Assembly: GCF_014836775.1 (NCBI RefSeq)
Contig: NZ_JACSQD010000001.1
Span: 46,245-110,244, forward strand
Origin: Arthrobacter gallicola
GTDB taxonomy: Bacteria > Actinomycetota > Actinomycetes > Actinomycetales > Micrococcaceae
Direction: 5' to 3'
DNA length: 64,000 nt
Part shown: in pieces, positions 7,542 through 17,002 of the stretch
Layout of the letters: each line of letters begins with the position of its first letter
Numbering within the stretch: position 1 is the first letter of the stretch
The notes under the pieces: generated by a model
Told to the model about the DNA's origin: nothing
The model's input: the letters and a program-made list of their open reading frames with translations, nothing else
The model's database searches: none
Translations under genes and position numbers: made by a program

Positions 7542-10500
7542 ATGTTCTCGAAGATCCTGGTAGCCAACCGCGGCGAAATCGCCATCCGCGCTTTCCGCGC
7601 AGCCTATGAGCTCGGCGCGAAAACGGTGGCGGTGTTCCCGCATGAGGACCGCAACTCGATCCACCGCCAGAAGGCCGATGAGGCGTACCTCATTGGCAGC
7701 GAAGGCCATCCGGTCCGGGCCTACCTGGATGTTGACGAGATCCTGCGGGTGGCGCGGGAAGCCGGCTGCGACGCGATCTACCCGGGCTACGGTTTCCTCT
7801 CGGAGAATGCCCAGCTGGCCAGGGCAGCCAAGGAAGCGGGCATCACCTTTATTGGTCCCGGCGCGGACGTGCTGGAGCTGGCCGGGCACAAGGTGCATGC
7901 CCTCAATGCAGCGCGGGAGGCCGGGATCCCGGTGCTGCGCTCCACCGAGCCGAGCGCCGATGCGGAGGAGCTGCTGGCCAAGGCGGAGGACATCGGGTTC
8001 CCCATTTTCGTGAAGGCCGTTGCCGGCGGCGGCGGCCGGGGTATGCGGCGCGTAGACACGGCCAGGGACCTGCCGGAGGCACTGAACGCCGCCATGCGGG
8101 AGGCGGATACTGCGTTCGGTGACCCCACGGTTTTCCTCGAGCAGGCCGTGCTGCGTCCGCGCCACATTGAGGTGCAGATCCTGGCGGACAGCGAGGGCAA
8201 CGTTATCCACCTCTTCGAACGCGACTGCTCACTGCAGCGCCGGCACCAGAAGGTCATCGAGATCGCCCCGGCGCCGAACCTGGACGAAGGGATCCGGCAG
8301 GCGCTGTACCGGGACGCCGTTACCTTCGCCAAGTCGCTGAACTACGTCAACGCCGGAACAGTCGAGTTCCTCGTGGACACGGTCGGCGAACGCGCCGGCC
8401 AGCATGTCTTCATCGAAATGAATCCCCGCATCCAGGTGGAACACACCGTCACCGAGGAAATCACCGACGTGGACCTGGTGCAGGCACAGATGCGCATCGC
8501 CGCGGGGGAAAACCTGGCGGACCTCGGCCTGGTCCAGGATGAACTGCAGATCCGCGGAGCGGCACTGCAGTGCCGCATCACCACCGAAGACCCGGCCAAC
8601 GGTTTCCGGCCCGACGTCGGCAAGATCAGCGCCTACCGCTCCGCCGGCGGAGCAGGGGTACGGCTCGACGGCGGAACCGTCTACGCGGGTGCGGAGATCA
8701 GCCCGCACTTCGATTCCATGCTGGTAAAGCTCACCTGCCGCGGCCGGACCTACCCCGCCGCGGTGAACCGCGCCCGCCGCGCCCTGGCGGAATTCCGGAT
8801 CCGCGGCGTCTCCAGCAACATTTCCTTCCTGCAGGCAGTCCTGGATGATCCGGACTTCATTGCCGGAGACGTTGCCACCTCCTTCATCGAGGAGCGCCCG
8901 GAGCTGCTGAACGCCCGCGGACCTGCGGACCGCGGAACCAAGCTGCTGAACTGGCTGGCCGATGTCACCGTGCACAAGCCCCACGGCGAACTGCCGGCAC
9001 AGGTCAACCCAATGGACAAACTGCCCAAGGACCTGCCCGAGCCCCGCCCGGGATCGCGCCAGCGGCTGCAGGAACTGGGCCCGGAAAAGTTCGCTGCCGC
9101 ACTTCGTGCCCAGCAGGCCCTCGCGGTCACCGACACCACGTTCCGGGACGCCCACCAGTCGCTGCTCGCCACCCGGGTCCGCACCCGGGATTTGATTGGA
9201 GCGGCTCCGGCCGTGGCTGCCCTGACCCCGGAACTGCTCTCGGTGGAGGCCTGGGGCGGGGCGACCTACGACGTCGCCCTCCGCTTCCTGGGCGAGGATC
9301 CATGGGAGCGGCTGGATGCGCTGCGCCAGGCGCTGCCCAACGTGTGCATCCAGATGCTGCTGCGCGGACGCAACACCGTCGGTTACACGCCCTACCCCAC
9401 GGAGGTGACGGATGCGTTTGTCGAAGAGGCCGCGGCGGCCGGCGTGGACATCTTCCGCATCTTCGACGCACTGAACGACGTCAGCCAGATGGCGCCCGCC
9501 ATCGAAGCGGTGCGCCGCACCGGCACGGCCGTCGCTGAGGCGGCGCTCTGCTACACCGCTGACATGCTGGACCCCAAGGAAACCCTCTACACGCTGGATT
9601 ACTACCTGGACCTGGCGCAGAAAATGGTGGACGCCGGGGCACACATCCTGGCCATCAAGGACATGGCCGGCCTGCTCCGCCCGGCCGCAGCGGCCAAGCT
9701 GGTGGCAGCCCTGCGCGAGCGGTTCGACCTCCCGGTCCACCTCCACACGCACGACACCGCGGGCGGGCAGCTCGCCACCCTGCTGGCAGCCGCTGAAGCC
9801 GGGGTGGATGCTGTGGACGTTGCCAGTGCCACACTGGCCGGAACCACCAGCCAGCCCTCGGCGTCGTCCCTCGTGGCGGCCCTGGCCAATACTGAGCGGG
9901 ATACCGGGCTGAGCCTCGACGCCGTCAGCTCGATGGAACCGTACTGGGAAGCTGTCCGCCGGGTCTACGCCCCGTTCGAGTCCGGGCTGGCAGGCCCCAC
10001 GGGTCGGGTGTACCAGCATGAAATTCCCGGCGGCCAGCTGTCCAACCTGCGGCAGCAGGCGATCGCCCTCGGGCTCGGGGAGCGGTTCGAAGCCATCGAG
10101 GACATGTACACAGCTGCCGACCGGATCCTTGGCCGCCTGGTCAAGGTGACGCCGTCCTCCAAGGTTGTGGGGGACCTCGCCCTGCAGCTCGTTGGCGGCA
10201 ACGTCTCACCGGATGACTTTGAAGAGAACCCGCAGAACTACGACATCCCGGACTCGGTTATCGGGTTCCTCAGCGGCGAACTGGGGGATCCTCCCGGCGG
10301 CTGGCCGGAGCCTTTCCGCACCAAGGCACTCCAGGGACGCAAACCCAAGCCGCGGCAGGTGGATCTGACCGAGGCTGACGAGCAGGGACTGGCCGGGGAC
10401 TCCGCAACCCGGCGGGCAACCCTGAACCGGCTGCTCTTCGCCGGTCCGGCCAAAGAGTTCGCTGCGACGCGGGAGAGCTACGGTGATCTTTCGGTTCTGG

Positions 10501-10940
10501 ACACGCGGGACTACCTCTACGGTCTGCGTCCGGGGGTCGAGCACGTCGTCGAACTGGAAAAGGGTGTCCGCCTGATCGCCACCCTGGAGGCCGTGTCGGA
10601 GCCCGATGACAAGGGTATGCGCACCGTGATGACGACCTTGAACGGGCAGATGCGGCCCGTCATGGTGCGGGACCGGCGGGTGGAAAGCAGCGCCAAAACC
10701 GCGGAACGGGCTGATCCGGCGCAGGCCGGCCACGTCGCGGCCCCCTTTGCCGGAGCTGTGACCCTGACCGTCGAGGAAGGCGCTGAGGTTGCTGCGGGGG
10801 ACACGATCGCCACGATTGAGGCCATGAAGATGGAGGCGTCCATCACGGCCCCGGTGGCTGGAACGGTCAAACGGCTTGCCATCGCCGGGGTGCAGCAGGT
10901 GGACGGCGGCGACCTGCTCGTGGTGCTCGAGCCCAGCTGA
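7542..10940 (+). CDS. pyc: Pyruvate carboxylase
   Basis: A 1132-aa biotin enzyme that makes oxaloacetate from pyruvate, bicarbonate and ATP, refilling the TCA cycle. Domains in order: biotin carboxylase (about 1-450, starting FSKILVANRGEIAIR, ATP loop GGGGRGMR), carboxyltransferase barrel (about 530-800, with DTTFRDAHQSLLATR), then the linker and the biotinyl domain at the C-terminus with AMKM, biotinylated Lys 1096. Length is normal for the single-chain enzyme. The ATG at 7542 follows GCAGGAG and matches the family start; upstream in-frame codons back to 7371 do not look like protein. Confidence 0.97.
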   Translation: MFSKILVANRGEIAIRAFRAAYELGAKTVAVFPHEDRNSIHRQKADEAYLIGSEGHPVRAYLDVDEILRVAREAGCDAIYPGYGFLSENAQLARAAKEAGITFIGPGADVLELAGHKVHALNAAREAGIPVLRSTEPSADAEELLAKAEDIGFPIFVKAVAGGGGRGMRRVDTARDLPEALNAAMREADTAFGDPTVFLEQAVLRPRHIEVQILADSEGNVIHLFERDCSLQRRHQKVIEIAPAPNLDEGIRQALYRDAVTFAKSLNYVNAGTVEFLVDTVGERAGQHVFIEMNPRIQVEHTVTEEITDVDLVQAQMRIAAGENLADLGLVQDELQIRGAALQCRITTEDPANGFRPDVGKISAYRSAGGAGVRLDGGTVYAGAEISPHFDSMLVKLTCRGRTYPAAVNRARRALAEFRIRGVSSNISFLQAVLDDPDFIAGDVATSFIEERPELLNARGPADRGTKLLNWLADVTVHKPHGELPAQVNPMDKLPKDLPEPRPGSRQRLQELGPEKFAAALRAQQALAVTDTTFRDAHQSLLATRVRTRDLIGAAPAVAALTPELLSVEAWGGATYDVALRFLGEDPWERLDALRQALPNVCIQMLLRGRNTVGYTPYPTEVTDAFVEEAAAAGVDIFRIFDALNDVSQMAPAIEAVRRTGTAVAEAALCYTADMLDPKETLYTLDYYLDLAQKMVDAGAHILAIKDMAGLLRPAAAAKLVAALRERFDLPVHLHTHDTAGGQLATLLAAAEAGVDAVDVASATLAGTTSQPSASSLVAALANTERDTGLSLDAVSSMEPYWEAVRRVYAPFESGLAGPTGRVYQHEIPGGQLSNLRQQAIALGLGERFEAIEDMYTAADRILGRLVKVTPSSKVVGDLALQLVGGNVSPDDFEENPQNYDIPDSVIGFLSGELGDPPGGWPEPFRTKALQGRKPKPRQVDLTEADEQGLAGDSATRRATLNRLLFAGPAKEFAATRESYGDLSVLDTRDYLYGLRPGVEHVVELEKGVRLIATLEAVSEPDDKGMRTVMTTLNGQMRPVMVRDRRVESSAKTAERADPAQAGHVAAPFAGAVTLTVEEGAEVAAGDTIATIEAMKMEASITAPVAGTVKRLAIAGVQQVDGGDLLVVLEPS

Positions 10941-10969
10941 TCCCGCCCGGGACCGGAGCCGGCCGCCGA

Positions 10970-10975
10970 TAGACT
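10970..10975 (+). promoter_or_regulatory. -10 box for mtr, probable near-leaderless transcript
   Basis: TAGACT lies 6 bases before the GTG at 10982. The intervening GGAGGG could act as a ribosome site only if transcription begins further upstream, so the start may be leaderless. Confidence 0.5.
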
Positions 10976-10981
10976 GGAGGG

Positions 10982-12409
10982 GTGACCCACTATGACCTCG
11001 CCATCATCGGCTCCGGCTCCGGCAACTCCCTGATCACGCCCGAATGGGACGGCCGGAAGGTGGCCGTTATCGACGGCGGAACCTTCGGCGGAACCTGCCT
11101 GAACGTTGGCTGCATCCCGACCAAGATGTTTGTCTATCCCGCCCAGCTGGCCGGCTCCACGGAGGAAGCCGCCCGCCTCGGCGTGGATCTGCGCGTCGAC
11201 AGTGTGCGGTGGGAGGAGATCCGGGACCGGATCTTCGGCCGGATTGACGCTATTTCCGAGGGCGGACGGCGGTACCGGGCCGAGCAGCTGGAGAACGTGA
11301 CGCTGTACAGCGAATACGTCCGGTTCACCGGCTCCCGCCGCCTCGAGACAGCATCAGGCCAGGAAATTACCGCGGACCAGATCGTGATCGCCGCCGGTTC
11401 GCGGCCGGTACTGCCGGATATCCCCGGGATCGACCTGCCGCAGGTCCATACCTCGGACACCGTGATGCGCGTCGAGAAGCTGCCCGGGCGGATCCTGATC
11501 CTGGGCGGCGGCTACATTGCGGCAGAGTTTGGCTTCGTCTTCTCCGCCTTCGGATCCCAGGTCACCATGGCGGTCCGTTCCGGTGCGCTGCTCCGTGCGC
11601 AGGATGAAACCGTCTCGGAACGCTTCACCGCTGCGGCCGCAGCCCAGTGGGACGTCCGCCTGAACCATACGGTCGACTCGCTGGCCGAAAACGCCGACGG
11701 CTCGGTCCGTGCCGTGCTGTCCGGTCCCGCCGGACCTGCCGAACTAGACGTCGACCTGGTCCTCGTTGCCACCGGGCGCACACCGAACACTGACCGCCTT
11801 GACGTGCAGGCCGCCGGATTCGACGTCGAGGAAGACGGCCGGCTGGCCGTCGATGAATACCAGCGTGTGCACAGTGCCGGCCAGCCCGTCCCCGGGATCT
11901 GGGCGCTGGGGGACGTGAGCAGCGAGCATCAGCTCAAGCACGTCGCGAACCACGAAGCCCGGGTGGTCAGCCACAACCTTCTGCACCCCAATGAGCTGCA
12001 GGCGTCCTCGCACCGTTTTGTCCCGGCGGCGGTTTTCAGCCAGCCGCAGGTTGCCTCCGTGGGGCTCACCGAAGCACAGGCCAGGGACTACGCCGCGGAG
12101 GAAGGCCTTGACCTGGTCACGGTGGTACAGGACTACGGGTCGACGGCGTATGGCTGGGCCATGGAGGACACCACGGGTTTTGTGAAGCTTCTGGCCGACC
12201 GCTCCAGCGGACGCCTGCTGGGGGCGCACATTATGGGTCATGAAGCGTCCATGCTGCTGCAGCCGCTGGTTCAGGCGATGGTCTTTGGGCTCGACGCGTA
12301 CACCATGGCACGCGGCCAGTACTGGATCCATCCGGCCCTGACCGAGGTTGTGGAAAATGCCCTGCTGTCCCTGAACTCCAAACCCCAAAGCACCGGGCTG
12401 CAGCCCTAG
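10982..12409 (+). CDS. mtr: Mycothione reductase
   Basis: A 475-aa FAD-dependent disulfide oxidoreductase that uses NADPH to reduce mycothiol disulfide, keeping the actinobacterial thiol mycothiol reduced. FAD-binding GSGSGNS is near residue 11, the redox-active pair is Cys39 and Cys44 in GGTCLNVGCIPTK, the NADPH site is GGGYIAAEFG, and the C-terminal dimer domain ends with the HPALTEVVE motif that carries the catalytic His. The mycothione-specific N-terminus (LAIIGSGSGNSLI) separates it from lipoamide dehydrogenase and glutathione reductase. Its presence points to an actinobacterium. Confidence 0.95.
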   Translation: MTHYDLAIIGSGSGNSLITPEWDGRKVAVIDGGTFGGTCLNVGCIPTKMFVYPAQLAGSTEEAARLGVDLRVDSVRWEEIRDRIFGRIDAISEGGRRYRAEQLENVTLYSEYVRFTGSRRLETASGQEITADQIVIAAGSRPVLPDIPGIDLPQVHTSDTVMRVEKLPGRILILGGGYIAAEFGFVFSAFGSQVTMAVRSGALLRAQDETVSERFTAAAAAQWDVRLNHTVDSLAENADGSVRAVLSGPAGPAELDVDLVLVATGRTPNTDRLDVQAAGFDVEEDGRLAVDEYQRVHSAGQPVPGIWALGDVSSEHQLKHVANHEARVVSHNLLHPNELQASSHRFVPAAVFSQPQVASVGLTEAQARDYAAEEGLDLVTVVQDYGSTAYGWAMEDTTGFVKLLADRSSGRLLGAHIMGHEASMLLQPLVQAMVFGLDAYTMARGQYWIHPALTEVVENALLSLNSKPQSTGLQP

Positions 12410-12450
12410 CTGGATTGGGACCGGCTCCCGCGGGATACCTGCCCAGGACA

Positions 12451-12490
12451 ACGGCGGAGGGCACCGGAATCCTCCGGTGCCCTCCGCCGT
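12451..12490. terminator. Bidirectional terminator between mtr and fadD
   Basis: An 18-bp perfect stem with an ATCC loop (arms 12451-12468 and 12473-12490). It lies between convergent genes. There is only a weak T run. Confidence 0.8.
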
Positions 12491-12506
12491 TCGGTTAGTC
12501 AGTTAT

Positions 12507-14315
12507 TTAGACCCGCTGGCCGGAGTAGATCTCCTCCACCACGTCCGAGAAGTCCTTGAGCACCTGCGCACGCTTGATCTTCATGGACGGTGTCAGATGT
12601 CCGCTGGCCTCGGTGAAGTCGGTGGACACTACCCGGAAGACCTTGATGGCCTCGGCCTTGGAAACAGCCTGGTTGGCACCGTCCACCAGTGCCTGCAGTT
12701 CATCCTGCAGCTGCTGGGTCTGCGCGGCCTCGGCTACGGTTGTCCCGGCCGGAAGGCTGTGCCGTTCCAGCCAGCCCGGAAGCGCTTCCTCGTCCAGGGT
12801 GATGAGGGCGGAGATAAACGGGCGGTGGTCGCCCACCACAACGCACTGCGACACTATGGCGTCTGCCCGGATGGCGTCTTCCAGCACAGCCGGGATAACG
12901 TTCTTGCCGCTGGCCGTGACGATGATCTCCTTCTTGCGCCCGGTGATCTTCAGGAAGCCGTCGGAGTCGAGCTCGCCAATGTCTCCGGTGCGGAACCAGC
13001 CGTCAACGAAGTTCTCTTCGGTGAGATCCGGGCGCTTGAAGTACCCCTTCATCACACTGACCCCCTTGGCCAGGATCTCGCCGTCGTCGGCAATCCGGAC
13101 CGAGTTGCCGGGCAGCGGCGCACCCACGGTGCCGATCTTGATGAGCTTCGGAGTGCTGACGCTGACCGGGGCGGTGGTTTCCGTGAGGCCGTAGCCCTCC
13201 AGGACCATGACTCCGATCCCGTTGAAAAAGTGGCCCAGCCGGTCACCCAGCGGCGCGCCACCGGACACGGCGTACTGAACGCGCCCGCCCATGGCCGTGC
13301 GGATCTTGGAGTAAAGCAGTTTGTCGAACAGGGCGTGCCGCAGCTTCAGCCCCAGCGGAATCTTGCCCTGCTCCTTGGCCTTGGACCATTCAATGGCGGT
13401 TTTGGCCCCGGCATGGAAGATCTTGCCCTTGCCGCCGTCTTCGGCCTTAAGCATCGAGGAGTTGTAAACCTTCTCGAAAACGCGGGGCACCACCAGCAGG
13501 AAGGAAGGCTGGTAGCTCTGCAGATCAGGCAGCAGGCTCTTGACGTCAGGGGTGTGGGCCACGGTGGAGCCGGCCGCGACGCAGAGCACGGAGATAAACC
13601 GGGCGAAAACATGGGCCAGGGGAAGGAACATGATCGTCTGGGCGCCCTCCCGCGCCACTTCCGGGAGTGCTGCCATCGCGTTGCGGGAGAGCTCGACGAA
13701 GTTGCTGTGCGTCAGCTCGCAGCCCTTGGGCTTTCCGGTGGTCCCGGAGGTGTAGATGATCGTGGCGGTGTCTTCGAGGTTCGCCAGTGACCGCCGGGCC
13801 TCGAGCTCCTCATCCGTGACGGCAGCGCCGGCCTCGCGGAGCTGGTCCAGTCCGCCGCCGTCCAGCTGCCAGACATGCTTCACTCCCGACAGATCTTCAT
13901 CGGCCGCAGCCTGGCGGACAACGTTTTCATGCCGTCCCGCCTCGACGACGATGGCGCTGGCTTCGGAGTCGCCGAGGATCCAGGCAACCTGCGCGGGAGA
14001 TGAGGTCTCATAGACGGGTACGGGGATTCCGCCGGCAAACCAGATCGCGAAGTCCACCAGGGTCCATTCATACCGGGTGCGGGCCATGATCCCGACGCGG
14101 TCTCCGGCGCCGATGCCGGAGGCGATCAGTCCCTTGGCGATCCGGGTGACATCGGCGAGGAACTCGGTGGCACTGATGTTCGTCCAGGTATCACCGGTTG
14201 ACCGTACGGCGAAAAGAGCGGGGTTGGAGGGTTTGGCAGCCTGTTCCAGAAGCAAGTCCGTTGTGTTCGTGTCCGGTGAGGACTCCACCAGGACAGGGAC
14301 GCTGTATTCGCGCAC
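12507..14315 (-). CDS. Long-chain fatty acid-CoA ligase (FadD15-like)
   Basis: A 602-aa AMP-forming acyl-CoA synthetase that activates fatty acids for beta-oxidation or lipid synthesis. The AMP-binding P-loop is IIYTSGTTGKPKG; the A5 motif is EGYGLTETTAP; the A7/A8 region is GWFRTGDIGELDSDGFLKITGRKKEIIVTASGKN in pieces. The C-terminal catalytic-lysine region (PSMKIKRAQVLKDF) is present. The length and motifs resemble mycobacterial FadD15 and plant LACS. It is transcribed divergently from the glucokinase gene. Confidence 0.9.
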   Translation of the reverse strand: MREYSVPVLVESSPDTNTTDLLLEQAAKPSNPALFAVRSTGDTWTNISATEFLADVTRIAKGLIASGIGAGDRVGIMARTRYEWTLVDFAIWFAGGIPVPVYETSSPAQVAWILGDSEASAIVVEAGRHENVVRQAAADEDLSGVKHVWQLDGGGLDQLREAGAAVTDEELEARRSLANLEDTATIIYTSGTTGKPKGCELTHSNFVELSRNAMAALPEVAREGAQTIMFLPLAHVFARFISVLCVAAGSTVAHTPDVKSLLPDLQSYQPSFLLVVPRVFEKVYNSSMLKAEDGGKGKIFHAGAKTAIEWSKAKEQGKIPLGLKLRHALFDKLLYSKIRTAMGGRVQYAVSGGAPLGDRLGHFFNGIGVMVLEGYGLTETTAPVSVSTPKLIKIGTVGAPLPGNSVRIADDGEILAKGVSVMKGYFKRPDLTEENFVDGWFRTGDIGELDSDGFLKITGRKKEIIVTASGKNVIPAVLEDAIRADAIVSQCVVVGDHRPFISALITLDEEALPGWLERHSLPAGTTVAEAAQTQQLQDELQALVDGANQAVSKAEAIKVFRVVSTDFTEASGHLTPSMKIKRAQVLKDFSDVVEEIYSGQRV

Positions 14316-14448
14316 GATAGCTCCTTCGATATCTTTTCGGACGGCGGGGTGTTCCCCACCCTATAACTTAGATCACATTTTCGTACTCACTGGTAACTTT
14401 CGAATCAGTAACGCTTGCCCTGACCGCGCGGTGTGGTTTCGGGGCGCT

Positions 14449-14454
14449 TAGAAT
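14449..14454 (+). promoter_or_regulatory. -10 box of the ROK glucokinase gene
   Basis: TAGAAT lies 9 bases before the ATG at 14464 and 6 bases before an in-frame TTG at 14461. The transcript is probably leaderless or nearly so. No clear -35 was seen. Confidence 0.5.
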
Positions 14455-14463
14455 TAGTTGTTG

Positions 14464-15531
14464 ATGCCTCCCGTAAATTCAGCTCCTGTTCCTCCCATCC
14501 CCGCAGCCCGGTGGTCCCGGCGCGCGGATCCCTTCCGTCCGCGCCGTCCCGCACGGCTCTCCAGCCCAATGCGCCGGCGCGGCTTGGCCATCGGCATCGA
14601 CATCGGCGGAACGAAGGTGGCGGCGGGGCTGGTCGATGCCAGCGGCCGGGTACTCGCTGAGGTCCGCCGCTCCACCCCGGGGCAGGATCCCCGCGAGGTT
14701 GAGCAGGTCATTGTGGAACTCGTCCGCGAGCTGTCCGCGGAGAAACACGTCTGGTCTGTTGGGATCGGTGCCGCCGGCTGGATGGACCTGGCAGGCAGCC
14801 GGGTTCTCTTCAGCCCGCACCTGGCCTGGCGGAATGAACCACTTCAAGCCAACCTGGAGCGGCTGCTTAAGCGGCGGGTCTACCTGGCCAACGACGCCGA
14901 CGGCGCGGCGTGGGCGGAATGGCGTTTCGGCGCCGGAGCGGGGGAGAGCAGGCTGGTCTGCATTACCCTGGGCACCGGCATCGGCGGGGCCATGATCATG
15001 GACGGACGCCTGGAACGGGGCCGTTTCGGTGTGGCCGGCGAATTCGGGCACCAGATCATCATGCCGCAGGGGCGGCGCTGTGAATGCGGCAACCGCGGAT
15101 GCTGGGAGCAGTACGCTTCGGGAAACGCACTGGGGCGGGAAGCCCGTGAACTCGCGGAAGCCAATTCGCCTGTGGCCCAGGAACTGCTGCGCAGCGTGGA
15201 CGGCCGGATTCCGGACATTACCGGTGCCGTCGTGACCCGCCTCGCGCTGGAGGGGGACCGGACCGCCGTCGAACTCCTCGGCGAAGTGGGCGAGTGGCTG
15301 GGGCTTGGGCTCGCGAACCTCGCAGCGGCCCTGGACCCCGGAATGTTTGTCATCGGCGGCGGGCTCAGTGATGCCGGGGACCTGCTCCTTGAACCGGCCC
15401 GCCGGTCTTTCTCCAAGAACCTCACCGGCCGGGGGTTCCGGCCCGAGGCAAAGATTGAGCGGGCGGCCCTCGGCCCGTCCGCCGGCATGATCGGCGCGGC
15501 GGATCTTTCCCGGGTGGCGGCCCGGCGCTGA
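14464..15531 (+). CDS. glk: ROK family glucokinase
   Basis: A 355-aa sugar kinase of the ROK type, which phosphorylates glucose with ATP. The phosphate-binding motif is IGIDIGGTKVAAG; the ROK zinc motif is CECGNRGCWEQY; the catalytic region contains LANDADGAAWAEW. The first 35 residues are Pro/Arg-rich and not part of the fold, so translation might start at ATG 14569 instead. It stands divergent from fadD. A second ROK kinase, the polyphosphate enzyme, lies at 54228-55025. Glucose is the most likely substrate, but ROK kinases also act on other hexoses. Confidence 0.85.
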   Translation: MPPVNSAPVPPIPAARWSRRADPFRPRRPARLSSPMRRRGLAIGIDIGGTKVAAGLVDASGRVLAEVRRSTPGQDPREVEQVIVELVRELSAEKHVWSVGIGAAGWMDLAGSRVLFSPHLAWRNEPLQANLERLLKRRVYLANDADGAAWAEWRFGAGAGESRLVCITLGTGIGGAMIMDGRLERGRFGVAGEFGHQIIMPQGRRCECGNRGCWEQYASGNALGREARELAEANSPVAQELLRSVDGRIPDITGAVVTRLALEGDRTAVELLGEVGEWLGLGLANLAAALDPGMFVIGGGLSDAGDLLLEPARRSFSKNLTGRGFRPEAKIERAALGPSAGMIGAADLSRVAARR

Positions 15532-15533
15532 AC

Positions 15534-15554
15534 CGCTGCGGCTAAACCGCAGCG
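15534..15554. terminator. Short hairpin at the convergent ends of glk and the membrane gene
   Basis: CGCTGCGG (15534-15541), loop CTAAA, CCGCAGCG (15547-15554). It overlaps the stop codon of the minus-strand gene. It has no T run, so terminator function is uncertain. Confidence 0.4.
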
Positions 15555-16075
15555 CCGTCGTCGTCCTCATCCCGGTGCTGGGGTAGCCGGTAGAGCAGAT
15601 AGCCGGAGGACGCGACAAAAAGCGCCACGATGCCAAGCACAACGGTCAGCGGCGCGCTGCGCCAGAACATGGCGAAGAGCAGGAGCAGCAGAGGTCCGCC
15701 CGCAGCCCCGAGCCAGGCGAGGATGACCAGCGGTTCCCCGCTGCCCAGCGGCGGCGGCTCCTCCGGAACAAAGCTGCCGTCGGACTCGTCGTCCTGGGGA
15801 CTGTAGTCCCGCGGTCCCGGACCGATACTTCCGGTATCTGCGTCCCGGCGCAGGGGCTGGTTCTCAAAGATGGCACGTGTTCGTTCAGCCGCGGACCGGG
15901 GGTCCGGCGGAGTGCGGGAGCCGGGCGGCACAGCAGCGCCGGGTCCGGCATCGGCGCTCCGGCCAGGGGTCCCCTCTCCGGGATCCAGGTCCGGGGTCTC
16001 CTGCAGCCGGGCCACCAGGTCCTGCCAGGTGGCGTCGTCAGTTGATTCGTTGCGGTCCGGTTCGCGCTCTGTCAT
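15542..16075 (-). CDS. Membrane protein with a disordered acidic N-terminus, unknown function
   Basis: A 177-aa protein of no family I recognise. Residues 1-115 are rich in Asp, Glu, Pro and Gly and probably disordered in the cytosol. Two transmembrane helices follow (about 115-136 and 142-163), then a short acidic tail. The start overlaps the stop of the upstream esterase gene by 4 bp, so the two are coupled. Small actinobacterial proteins of this build are common and usually unassigned. Confidence 0.75.
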   Translation of the reverse strand: MTEREPDRNESTDDATWQDLVARLQETPDLDPGEGTPGRSADAGPGAAVPPGSRTPPDPRSAAERTRAIFENQPLRRDADTGSIGPGPRDYSPQDDESDGSFVPEEPPPLGSGEPLVILAWLGAAGGPLLLLLFAMFWRSAPLTVVLGIVALFVASSGYLLYRLPQHRDEDDDGAAV

Positions 16076-16836
16076 GCCGGGGCACCTGCACTCACCCGTT
16101 GGATAAATTCATGGGAGCTGTCGAAGATCAGGGGAGCATCGTGGTCCATGGTCGCCACGTGGTAGCTGTTTTCCAAAGGGATTACCTCAAGTTCGGTGCT
16201 GCCGACCAGTTTCCGCAGCAGATCCATGCTCGATTCCGGGACAACCGGATCCACCGTGGAACGGAAGGCTATGACAGGTGCGGTGACGCGGGGCAGATGC
16301 GCTGCTGTGTCATCGAACAGCCGCAGGAGTTCGGCTACGGCGCCCACGGGTGTGCGGGCGTAGGCACCTTCGTCCTGGCCCGGAAGTCTGATGTTGTTGC
16401 CGATCGCGGGAACTGACGGCAGTACATACTTGAGCAGCCGGGCGTACCGCGCACGCGGATCGGCTACGGTCAGCCCCGGATTAACGACGGCGACTCCGGC
16501 TACGGGGCGGAGGGCAGCCAGACGGAGTGCCAGTGCCCCGCCCATCGACAGGCCTGCCACAATCACCCGGTCAGTCCGGTCCGCCAGCGCCGTATAGGCA
16601 TCGTCATAGGCCCGGTACCAGTGCTGCCACGGGGTGCGGGCCAGTTCCTGCCAGGTGGTTCCGTGTCCCGGAAGCAGCGGAAGACTTACCGCGTATCCGG
16701 CATCGGCCAGATAACGTGCCCAGCCCAGCATGCTCACGGTGGAACCCGTGAAGCCGTGGCTCAGCAGAACGCCCGTCGCAGCGTTCGGACCGTCTCCGGC
16801 ACTCGAAAACGGGGCAGGGGCCCCAGGGGATGTCAT
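16072..16836 (-). CDS. Alpha/beta hydrolase, carboxylesterase/monoacylglycerol lipase type
   Basis: A 254-aa serine esterase. The oxyanion motif is LLSHGFTGS, the nucleophile is Ser97 in GLSMGG, the acid is Asp in STVDPVVP and the base is His in NSYHVATMD. The overall pattern follows Est30-like carboxylesterases and bacterial monoacylglycerol lipases. No signal peptide is seen, so it is probably cytosolic. It starts a two-gene minus-strand operon with the membrane protein. A lipid ester is a reasonable substrate guess because plsC follows on the other strand, but this is inference. Confidence 0.87.
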   Translation of the reverse strand: MTSPGAPAPFSSAGDGPNAATGVLLSHGFTGSTVSMLGWARYLADAGYAVSLPLLPGHGTTWQELARTPWQHWYRAYDDAYTALADRTDRVIVAGLSMGGALALRLAALRPVAGVAVVNPGLTVADPRARYARLLKYVLPSVPAIGNNIRLPGQDEGAYARTPVGAVAELLRLFDDTAAHLPRVTAPVIAFRSTVDPVVPESSMDLLRKLVGSTELEVIPLENSYHVATMDHDAPLIFDSSHEFIQRVSAGAPA

Positions 16837-17002
16837 AGCTCTATGGTTGCATTAGGATGCTGATTTTCCACCCTGCAGATAACAAAGTTCCGGGCCGTGC
16901 CGCGGCAGAAATCCTATGCCGTGCCTGCGGCCCTTACAGTAGTACCTAGGGGAGCCAAACAGGTTTCCCCCAAGTGTTTGTCCGGACGGGAGAGCTGGCC
17001 GC

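Noticed and set aside
12477..13790. A long plus-strand frame opposite the fatty acid-CoA ligase
   Set aside because: It is a shadow of the real minus-strand gene and has no recognisable domain.
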